Below are positions 1 to 7,918 of a DNA stretch of 9,277 nt, piece by piece. A model generated the notes under the pieces. It did not search any database. It was not told the DNA's origin and was given only the letters and a program-made list of their open reading frames with translations. The number at the start of each line of letters is the position of its first letter. The stretch's first letter is position 1. The stretch is taken from NCBI GenBank assembly GCA_035711465.1, contig DASTCC010000228.1:1-9277 (forward strand). The letters run 5' to 3'. The DNA is from DASTCC01 sp035711465 (GTDB lineage: Bacteria > Acidobacteriota > Vicinamibacteria > Vicinamibacterales > SCN-69-37). A program made the translations under genes and the position numbers.

Positions 1-327
1 AAGCTCCTCGACCGGCTCCCCAACGTCGTGCTCGAGGTGTCGGCGGTGCTGTACGAGTTCGGCCGGCAGCCGCGCGCGGCGCGCGAGTTCTTCATCAAGT
101 ATCAGGACCGGATCCTGTTCGGGAAGGACACCTTCGAGCCGACCGAGTACCCGTACTACTGGCGCGTGTTCGAGACCGCCGACGAGTACTTCGACTACTA
201 CCGCAGCTATCACGCGTTCTGGAAGCTCTACGGCATGGACCTGCCCGACGCGGTGCTGCGCAAGGTCTATTATCAGAACGCCGTCCGCGTCGTTCCCAAC
301 CTGCCGAGGACCGCGCTGCCTAAATAA
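1..327 (+). CDS. Amidohydrolase family 2 protein, C-terminal fragment
   Basis: This is the last 108 residues of a gene that starts left of the window; the frame is open from base 1 to the TAA at 325-327. The fragment resembles the C-terminal part of the amidohydrolase family 2 (Amidohydro_2), metal-dependent TIM-barrel hydrolases that act on C-N, C-O or C-C bonds, including decarboxylases. Seen directly: a strand-like segment NVVLEVSAVLYEFGRQPR, a helix, then YQDRILFGKDTFEP. In this family the Asp after the ILFG segment (D43 of the fragment, here in FGKD rather than the more usual FGTD) closes the barrel and takes part in the metal or catalytic site. The tail, with many Tyr, Phe and Trp residues and ending LPDAVLRKVYYQNAVRVVP, matches the usual closing helix. 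The substrate cannot be told from this piece. A GTG at 28 is only an internal codon. The family call is fairly sure; the function is unknown. Confidence 0.8.
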   Translation, partial: KLLDRLPNVVLEVSAVLYEFGRQPRAAREFFIKYQDRILFGKDTFEPTEYPYYWRVFETADEYFDYYRSYHAFWKLYGMDLPDAVLRKVYYQNAVRVVPNLPRTALPK

Positions 328-350
328 CAGGTGACGACAAGTTACGACGG

Positions 351-1091
351 GTGACCGCGGCCGCGGTGACTCATCGACGACCCGTCAGAACCGAACCCGT
401 GAGCTTGCTGCTCATAGGGACGATCGCGATCCTGTGCTGGCTCCCGGCCGGCCTGGTCGCGCAGAAAGGCAAAGGCAAGCCACCGGCGCCGCCGGACATC
501 CCGGGCGTCGCCGAGATCGTGTGTCTCGCCGGCGGCGTGCTCTGCGACGACGGCGGCGGACCTTACGTGGACGGCGCGGCGGGCGCGATCGTCGAACTGC
601 GGACGTCAGATGCGGGCAACTTCATCATCAACACGGGCACGGGCAGCCGCTACTTCACGGTGACCATCCCGCCTCGCGACACCTGGGAAGTCTCGGACTG
701 CCCCGCACCATGCGTCGCGAACGTCGACCCGGTGAACGGCCTGGTCATCCCGACCGGCTGGGACAACACCTACGTGGCCGCGAGCCGTGACGGCGGCCTG
801 GCCTCGTTGCCAATCGGCGTACCGACGCCGACACAGTTCCTGATTGGCTTCCCGGCGCCGAACGGCTCGGGCCAGCGTTGGTCGCTCTACTGGGATCCGG
901 GATATTACGAAGGCACCGAGTACGCGACCGTCACACGGACCGACGCCTGCACGTGGGAGATTGGCGCGGACGACAAGCTGGCGGGCTTCTGGCTCTTCAA
1001 GGTCGGCAAAGGCGCGAAGGGCAACGTCCAGGAGGGACGATTCCGCACGTCGTTTCACATCACGTTCGTCGCGAGCGGCTGCGCGGCGTGA
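351..1091 (+). CDS. Exported cysteine-containing protein of unknown function (246 aa)
   Basis: I do not recognise this protein. The N-terminus looks like a Sec signal peptide: a basic region (HRRPVR, residues 8-13), a hydrophobic core at about 18-36 (VSLLLIGTIAILCWLPAGLV) and a likely cleavage after Ala37, leaving a Lys/Gly/Pro-rich mature start (QKGKGKPPAPP). The mature part is rich in Gly, Thr and aromatic residues and looks beta-rich. It has six cysteines (C58, C65, C117, C121, C200, C244), which could form three disulfides outside the cytoplasm. There is no lipobox, anchor or second membrane segment. The GTG at 351 was chosen because it keeps the basic n-region. GTG codons at 366 and 399 are alternatives, and 399 would lose every positive charge. 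No good ribosome binding site precedes any of them, so the start is uncertain. It lies 23 bp after the amidohydrolase stop and could be co-transcribed with it. A secreted or periplasmic product is an inference. Confidence 0.72.
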   Translation: MTAAAVTHRRPVRTEPVSLLLIGTIAILCWLPAGLVAQKGKGKPPAPPDIPGVAEIVCLAGGVLCDDGGGPYVDGAAGAIVELRTSDAGNFIINTGTGSRYFTVTIPPRDTWEVSDCPAPCVANVDPVNGLVIPTGWDNTYVAASRDGGLASLPIGVPTPTQFLIGFPAPNGSGQRWSLYWDPGYYEGTEYATVTRTDACTWEIGADDKLAGFWLFKVGKGAKGNVQEGRFRTSFHITFVASGCAA

Positions 1092-1100
1092 ACAACGTGC

Positions 1101-1144
1101 GTCGTGCGCTGTGCAGTCGTGCGCTGTGCGACGTGCGACGTGCG
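1101..1144. repeat. Short direct repeats in a convergent intergenic gap
   Basis: Between two converging stop codons lies a 15-bp unit, gtcgtgcgctgtgca (1101-1115), followed at once by a second copy differing only in the last base (1116-1130). Two copies of the 7-bp unit acgtgcg follow (1131-1144). All share the core GTGCG. The block fills most of the 57-bp gap and ends just before the stop codon of the minus-strand gene. No clear hairpin with a T-tract is present, so it is not an obvious intrinsic terminator. Confidence 0.75.
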
Positions 1145-1148
1145 GCGC

Positions 1149-1643
1149 CTAGCGCAACTTCGGCATCAACTCCTTCGCAAGCGCGATTGCGTTCGGCTTG
1201 ATGCCGGCGGCGGTGCCGCCGGTGGGCACGCTGATCTGAATCGTCATGACGTGCGTGCCCACCGCGACGAACAGCTCGGCGTAGCCGTTCGGGTTGGTGC
1301 GGAAGGACGCCTTGTCGCCGAGGTTGGGCTCGGGCGTCCAGCCCTTCTCCTTCGTGCTGAGCTCTTCGAAGCGCCGGGCGGTGAACGGATCGATCTGCAG
1401 GCGGATGTCGCCGTACTCGCAGGCCGATCCGGTCGCGCCGAGCGACTCTTCTTCTGGCGGCAGGATGTCGAAGATCTTCTTGTTCGCTGCGGCCGTGACC
1501 TTGAGCGCAAGGTCTTTGGTCAGCAGCTGACAGGCGCGGATCGCCGGCGGCTTCGCCGCTGCGCCTTGCTGCGCAGTCGCGGCGAGGCCCGTCACCGCCG
1601 CCGCGGCCCAAAGCGACACGATCGAACTGCCCAAGTGGCGCAC
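1149..1643 (-). CDS. Small exported protein of unknown function (164 aa)
   Basis: I do not recognise the family for certain. The GTG start at 1643 is supported by a strong GGAGG 7 nt upstream and by the signal peptide that follows directly: MRHLGSSIVSLWAAAAVTGL, with likely cleavage around residues 22-30 in an Ala-rich stretch (ATAQQGAAA). The mature part opens with an ACQLLTKD segment (C38) and has a second cysteine in GSACEYGDIRLQIDPF (C75). A 'CxLLT' start followed by a later 'CxY' strand is a layout I associate with small DUF3558-like periplasmic or lipoprotein domains, but the resemblance is weak. The two cysteines could form one disulfide. There is no lipobox, so it is probably soluble in the periplasm. 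It converges on the 246-residue exported gene and lies 121 bp downstream of the lipoprotein gene on the same strand. The ATG at 1671 opens a different frame without a signal peptide and was rejected. Confidence 0.75.
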   Translation of the reverse strand: MRHLGSSIVSLWAAAAVTGLAATAQQGAAAKPPAIRACQLLTKDLALKVTAAANKKIFDILPPEEESLGATGSACEYGDIRLQIDPFTARRFEELSTKEKGWTPEPNLGDKASFRTNPNGYAELFVAVGTHVMTIQISVPTGGTAAGIKPNAIALAKELMPKLR

Positions 1644-1650
1644 GCGAACA

Positions 1651-1655
1651 CCTCC
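1651..1655 (-). promoter_or_regulatory. Strong ribosome binding site for the 164-aa gene
   Basis: Read on the minus strand this is AGGGAGGTG, with GGAGG ending 7 nt before the GTG at 1643. It is the best Shine-Dalgarno match in the window and decides the GTG start over the upstream out-of-frame ATG at 1671. Confidence 0.8.
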
Positions 1656-1657
1656 CT

Positions 1658-1688
1658 GACGGCGGCGACATGGAGAGTCCCCGCCGTC
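1658..1688 (-). other. Inverted repeat (8-bp arms) just upstream of a ribosome binding site
   Basis: Perfect 8-bp arms gacggcgg (1658-1665) and ccgccgtc (1681-1688) flank a 15-nt loop. On the minus-strand transcript the 3' arm ends 2 nt before the GGAGG that serves the 164-residue gene. The loop contains UCUCC, which could pair with GGAGG using one G-U pair. It may be a 5'-UTR hairpin or an operator for a dimeric repressor; high GC content alone could also produce it. Confidence 0.5.
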
Positions 1689-1764
1689 TCAGGAGAATCT
1701 ATCAAGAGGGTCGGGCCGCACTGCCACCTCCCGCGCCGAGGTGACAGATCATCGGCCGCGCCGG

Positions 1765-2148
1765 CTACCGCGTGGTACGGCCTGGAGGCAGCAGTGGACA
1801 GAGGAAGAAGTGATCACCTTCGTCCTGGATCCCGTTGCCGTTCAGATCCTCCCACCATCGGCCACCGAGATACTCGGGGTCGCCGGGACCGAACTCGGTG
1901 ACGCCATTCTCGAGGGGCTGGAACCTGCCTTCCCTCGGCAGCGGGTCCTTGACCACGAAGGTGTCGTAATAGAGCCCCTGGCTGCTGACGAAGACCGCGC
2001 CAATCGATCCGGCTCGGCCTCCTCTTGCGTCAAGCTGGCTCGCCGCGGAACTCGTGACCGCGGCGGGTGTGGGTGCGACAGGCTGAGAACAGCCAGTGAT
2101 GGAGAGGCCGGCGGCAAGGCATACCGCGGCCGACAGATTGCGAAGCAT
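1765..2148 (-). CDS. Small lipoprotein with an EF-hand-like loop (127 aa)
   Basis: The ATG start at 2148 is followed by a lipoprotein signal peptide: MLRNLSAAVCLAAGLSITGC, with a lipobox ITGC placing the lipidated cysteine at residue 20. A short linker rich in Ala, Thr, Ser and Pro follows (about 21-40), then a compact domain. Near the C-terminus is DLNGNGIQDEGD (101-112). This fits the 12-residue EF-hand or SdrD-B type calcium loop, with acidic or amide ligands at positions 1, 3, 5, 9 and 12 (D101, N103, N105, D109, D112) and Gly at position 6. The chain ends a little later at HFFLCPLLPPGRTTR, with a lone mature cysteine at 117 besides the lipidated one. The product is probably anchored in the inner or outer membrane facing the periplasm. 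The function is unknown; calcium binding is an inference from the loop. It lies 98 bp downstream of the kinase gene on the same strand and may or may not share its transcript. Confidence 0.77.
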   Translation of the reverse strand: MLRNLSAAVCLAAGLSITGCSQPVAPTPAAVTSSAASQLDARGGRAGSIGAVFVSSQGLYYDTFVVKDPLPREGRFQPLENGVTEFGPGDPEYLGGRWWEDLNGNGIQDEGDHFFLCPLLPPGRTTR

Positions 2149-2151
2149 CGG

Positions 2152-2159
2152 TCCCCCTT
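2152..2159 (-). promoter_or_regulatory. Ribosome binding site of the lipoprotein gene
   Basis: On the minus strand the sequence reads AAGGGGGA, 3 nt before the ATG at 2148, with the run of G about 4-8 nt away. It is an imperfect purine-rich match and supports the chosen start. The rest of the 98-bp gap (2160-2246) holds no promoter or terminator that I can defend, only a small GGAG/CTCC palindrome near 2175-2190. Confidence 0.5.
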
Positions 2160-2246
2160 CGAACCCAGGCGCTTGGAGCTCCTACGGAGGAAAGGGCGGC
2201 GCGGTTACATCAATCCGTTCAGCATCGCCTGGCCCTGCCGCGCGGA

Positions 2247-4472
<2,226 letters not shown>

Positions 4473-4678
4473 GTCGGCCGAATGATATCGCCGGTCGGGT
4501 GCGATTGCCGGCCGAGTGCCGCGTGCGGCGTCCCGGCCGTGATAGACTTCGCCTCCTTGCAGCCGGCGGTGTGCCGCTGCTCTCGGTGGTCCCGGCAATA
4601 GAGTCCGGTACGGAGCGAAATCGATGTCCTTCCGCGATCCCGTCCATTTCCCATTTCCGGGCTGATCGAGCCGCGACC
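4473..4678. promoter_or_regulatory. Divergent intergenic region between the kinase gene and addB
   Basis: These 206 bp separate the two oppositely oriented start codons, so promoters for both transcripts are expected here. I cannot point to a convincing -35/-10 pair on either strand. A TTGCAG at 4557-4562 on the plus strand has no matching -10 box. An inverted repeat with 7-bp arms (tcggccg 4474-4480 and cggccga 4509-4515) lies directly in front of the kinase ATG, but it is GC-rich and may be chance. Both flanking frames stay open across the region. The translated segments are Arg/Pro-rich and resemble no family, so I treat the region as non-coding. Confidence 0.5.
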
Positions 4679-7600
4679 ATGAGCGGCCCGATTCGTGCGA
4701 TTCGTTCTGGATCGGCGCGACTGCGGCTGGCCGCGGTCCAGGACTTCCTGGCCGCCGTGCCGGCCGATGCCGAGGTCCTGCTCGTGGCCGCGTCGCGCGG
4801 CGCCGCCGACGACTGCGCGCGGGCGATCGCCGCCCGGCGGCAGGTCCTGTTTGGCGTGCATCGCCTGTCGGTGACGCAGCTGGCGGCCCGGGCGGCCATG
4901 CTCGATCCCGCCGCGCGTCAGACGACGCCGCTGACCCGGCTCGGCTTCGAAGCGCTGGCCGCGCGCGCGACGTTCGAAGCGGTCGCCGATCGCGCGCTCG
5001 AGTATTTCCGGCCCGTGCACGCGACGCCCGGATTCCCCCGCGCCCTGGCCGCGACGTTGTCGGATCTGCGCCTGCGGCGCGCGTCGCCGGACGGACTGCA
5101 GCATCTGGATCGCAGCGGCGCGGATCTCGCCGCACTGCAGACGCGCGTCGAGCGGTGGATGGACGCGGCGCGCACGAGCGATCGCGCGGCGCTCTTCGAA
5201 GCCGCGATTCGCGGCATCCGCGCCGCCGCCGACTTCGGCCGAATGCAGGTCGTCCTGCTCGACGTGGCGTTCGACTCCGCGCTCGCGACCGATCTCCTGC
5301 TCACCCTCGTGAGACGATCGCGGGCAGCGCTGATCACGATCGCCGCGGGCGACGACGCCGCCGGCGAAGCGGTCGGGGCTGCGGACATTCCGATCACCGA
5401 CCGGGACGATCCCGCCGAGACCGATCTGACCCGCCTCCAGCGATATCTGTTTTCGGAAGCGCCACCGAGCACTCGCACGCCCGGCGGCGAGATGATCTGG
5501 TTCTCCGCGCCGGGCGAAGCGCGCGAGTCGGTGGAGATCGCGCGGCGCATCCTTGCCGAGGCGTCGGCCGGCGTCCCCTTCGACGAGATCGCCGTGCTGC
5601 TGCGATCGCCGCAACAGTATGTCGGTCTGCTCGAGCACGCGTTCTCGCGCGCTGGCATCCCGGCGTTTTTCGATCGCGGCACCAGGCGGCCCGATCCTGC
5701 CGGACGTGCGTTTCTCGCGCTCCTCGCCAGCGCCGTCGACGGCTTGTCCGCGCGTCGCGTCGCCGAGTACCTCTCGCTCGGACAGCTGCCGATCGACACT
5801 CGCGTTGCCGTCGACGACACGTGGGTCGTGCCCGACGACGACGGCCTCGGTCTCGTCGTGCCGGACGACGACGACATCACAGACGGCGATCGAGATGTCG
5901 AGATCGATGGCGACGAGGCGCGGCCGCCGCGAATCTCGGCGCCATGGCGATGGGAACGGCTGCTGGTGGAGTCGGCGGTGATCGGCGGTGCGGATCGCTG
6001 GCAGCGGCGGCTCGACGGACTCGCCGGCGAGCTCCGTGCCCGGATCGCGAGCCTGCAGGACGATGACCCGGACGATCCGCGAAGCGATCGGTTGACGCGC
6101 CAGCTCGACGACCTGCGCGCCCTTCAGGCGTTCGCGATCCCGGTCGTCCAGGAAATGGCGGCCTGGCCCGATCGGGCATCGTGGGGCGAATGGATCGCGG
6201 CCTTCGAGCCCTTCGCCCGGCGCGTGCTCCGTCAGCCGCAACGGGTGCTGCAGGTGCTCGCGTCGCTCCGGCCGATGGCCGACGTCGGTCCGGTCGCGCT
6301 GGCCGAAGTCCGCGACGTCCTGGCCGAACGACTCGGGTCGCTGTACGACCCGCCCTCGACACCCCGCTACGGCCAGGTCTTCGTCGCCGGGCTCGACGAA
6401 GCACGCGGCAGGACGTTCCGGACCGTCTTCGTCCCCGGCCTGGCGGAACGGATGTTCCCGCGCATCATTCGCGAGGATCCGCTGCTCGTCGACGACCTGC
6501 GCGCCAGGATCGGCGGACTGGTCGAACAGCACGATCGCGCGGCGCTCGAACGGCTGGCGCTGCGGCTCGCCGTCGGCGCAGCGACGGATCGCGTCTGCGT
6601 GTCCTATCCGCGTCTCGACACCAGCGGCGGACGCGCACGAGTGCCGTCGTTCTATGCGCTCGAGCTGATTCGCGCGGTCACCGGGCAGGTTCCCGATTCG
6701 ACCGAGCTGCAGCGGGCAGCCGCCGAGACGTCGGGCGCCGCGCTCGCCTGGCCGGCGCCGCGTGACGCCGCCGACGCGATCGACGACTTCGAGCACGACC
6801 TCTCGGTGCTCCGGGCGTTGATGGACAAGGGCGACGTCGCCAGAGGCAAGGCCCAGTACATCCTGCAGCTCAACCCGCACCTGCGCCGGTCGCTCATCTC
6901 GCAGCATCAGCGCGCGCGATCGCAATGGACGTCTGCCGACGGCCTCGTCCGCGCCGCCGGCGAAGTGGGCGCGTTCCTGGCGTCCGAGCGGCTGCACGCC
7001 CGACCGTATTCGGTGTCGGCGTTGCAGCATTACGCGGCTTGTCCGTATCGCTTCCTGCTCTCCGCGATCTATCGTCTGGCGCCAATCGAGGATGCCGAAG
7101 CGCTGCAGCGGATGGACCCGCTCACACGCGGCCGGCTCGTCCATCGCGTGCAGGCGGACGTCTTCCGGGCGCTCGCCGTCGAATCGCTGTTGCCGCCGCG
7201 CCCCGAAGATGGGGAGCGAGTCAGGGTCGTGCTCGATCGGATCATCGATCGTGTCGCAGCCGAGTTCGCCGAGACGCTCGCGCCGGCGATCGCACGGGTC
7301 TGGCGCGACGAGATCGCCGCCATTCGACGCGACTTGTATGTGTGGATCGATCAGGTCGCGCACGATGCCGACTGGGAGCCCTGGCGATTCGAGCTGGCGT
7401 TCGGGCTGTCCGATCGGCGCGAACACGACGAGCACAGCGTGCGCGATCCGGTCACGATTGCCGATCGGTTCAAGCTGCGCGGTTCGATCGATCTGGTCGA
7501 GAAGCGCCGGACGAGCAGCAGCCTCAGGGTCACCGACTACAAGACCTCTCGCAACCGGCTGCAGAAAGCGCCGGTGGTCGGCGGCGGCGAGATCCTGCAG

Positions 7601-7918
7601 CCGGTGCTCTACAGTCTCGCCGTCGAAGCGGCAACCGGCCTGCCGGCCGAGTCGGCGCGCCTGTGGTTCTGCACGACCGCCGGCGGCTTCAGCCAGCACG
7701 CCATCGCGATCACCGACGACGCCCGGCGCCGAGGGCTCGAAGTGCTCGAGATCGTCGACCGCGCCGTCGAGCTCGGCATCTTCCCGGCGGCGCCAGCCGA
7801 GAAGGCGTGCGCGCTGTGCGACTTCCGCCGCGCCTGCGGGCCGAACGAAGAGCGCCGGACGCGCCGGAAATCGCGCGAGTTGCTCGGCGACTTGATCGCC
7901 CTCAGGGAGATGAAATGA
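4679..7918 (+). CDS. addB: AddB-like helicase/nuclease subunit with C-terminal PD-(D/E)XK Fe-S nuclease (1079 aa)
   Basis: AddB pairs with AddA in a helicase-nuclease that resects double-strand DNA ends and prepares 3' tails for RecA. The N-terminal two thirds are helicase-like but lack a Walker A motif: the equivalent segment is VLLVAASRGAADDCA, so it should not act as a motor. A conserved AddB/UvrD-type strand TVFVPGLAERMFP lies at 582-594. An acidic insert occupies about 378-420. The C-terminal nuclease domain starts near 780 with YSVSALQHYAACPYRF. Catalytic residues of the PD-(D/E)XK/RecB type are H822 (GRLVHRV), D938 (GSIDLV), D953 and K955 (DYKT). Four cysteines, C788, C1044, C1047 and C1053 (CxxCx5C at the end), match the Fe-S staple of Bacillus AddB. 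The ATG at 4679 was preferred over an upstream GTG at 4499, which would add 60 residues unlike the family; its ribosome binding site is weak. The stop overlaps the next start by ATGA. CGATCG is unusually frequent here. Confidence 0.9.
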   Translation: MSGPIRAIRSGSARLRLAAVQDFLAAVPADAEVLLVAASRGAADDCARAIAARRQVLFGVHRLSVTQLAARAAMLDPAARQTTPLTRLGFEALAARATFEAVADRALEYFRPVHATPGFPRALAATLSDLRLRRASPDGLQHLDRSGADLAALQTRVERWMDAARTSDRAALFEAAIRGIRAAADFGRMQVVLLDVAFDSALATDLLLTLVRRSRAALITIAAGDDAAGEAVGAADIPITDRDDPAETDLTRLQRYLFSEAPPSTRTPGGEMIWFSAPGEARESVEIARRILAEASAGVPFDEIAVLLRSPQQYVGLLEHAFSRAGIPAFFDRGTRRPDPAGRAFLALLASAVDGLSARRVAEYLSLGQLPIDTRVAVDDTWVVPDDDGLGLVVPDDDDITDGDRDVEIDGDEARPPRISAPWRWERLLVESAVIGGADRWQRRLDGLAGELRARIASLQDDDPDDPRSDRLTRQLDDLRALQAFAIPVVQEMAAWPDRASWGEWIAAFEPFARRVLRQPQRVLQVLASLRPMADVGPVALAEVRDVLAERLGSLYDPPSTPRYGQVFVAGLDEARGRTFRTVFVPGLAERMFPRIIREDPLLVDDLRARIGGLVEQHDRAALERLALRLAVGAATDRVCVSYPRLDTSGGRARVPSFYALELIRAVTGQVPDSTELQRAAAETSGAALAWPAPRDAADAIDDFEHDLSVLRALMDKGDVARGKAQYILQLNPHLRRSLISQHQRARSQWTSADGLVRAAGEVGAFLASERLHARPYSVSALQHYAACPYRFLLSAIYRLAPIEDAEALQRMDPLTRGRLVHRVQADVFRALAVESLLPPRPEDGERVRVVLDRIIDRVAAEFAETLAPAIARVWRDEIAAIRRDLYVWIDQVAHDADWEPWRFELAFGLSDRREHDEHSVRDPVTIADRFKLRGSIDLVEKRRTSSSLRVTDYKTSRNRLQKAPVVGGGEILQPVLYSLAVEAATGLPAESARLWFCTTAGGFSQHAIAITDDARRRGLEVLEIVDRAVELGIFPAAPAEKACALCDFRRACGPNEERRTRRKSRELLGDLIALREMK
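7904..7918 (+). promoter_or_regulatory. addB-addA junction: internal ribosome binding site and ATGA overlap
   Basis: AGGGAG at 7904-7909, inside the last codons of addB, lies 5 nt before the ATG at 7915. The addA start and the addB stop share the four bases ATGA (7915-7918). This arrangement favours translational coupling and equal amounts of the two subunits. Confidence 0.8.

Noticed and set aside
1060..1671. A 203-codon minus-strand frame starting at ATG 1671
   Set aside because: It is out of frame with the GTG-started 164-residue gene, which has the strong ribosome binding site and a signal peptide. This frame has neither and overlaps the end of the 246-residue gene.
1700..1720. Possible minus-strand promoter (TTGATA at 1700-1705, or TAGATT as a -10 box) for the 164-aa gene
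   Set aside because: No acceptable partner box lies at 16-18 bp spacing, so it is not reported as a feature.
4499..4678. 60-residue N-terminal extension of AddB from the GTG at 4499
   Set aside because: It fills the divergent promoter region and bears no resemblance to AddB N-termini; the ATG at 4679 gives a normal family start.
4473..5135. N-terminal extension of the kinase frame by 221 codons
   Set aside because: It would overlap the start of addB on the opposite strand and is Arg/Pro/Ala-rich. The kinase domain begins immediately after the ATG at 4472, as in typical family members.
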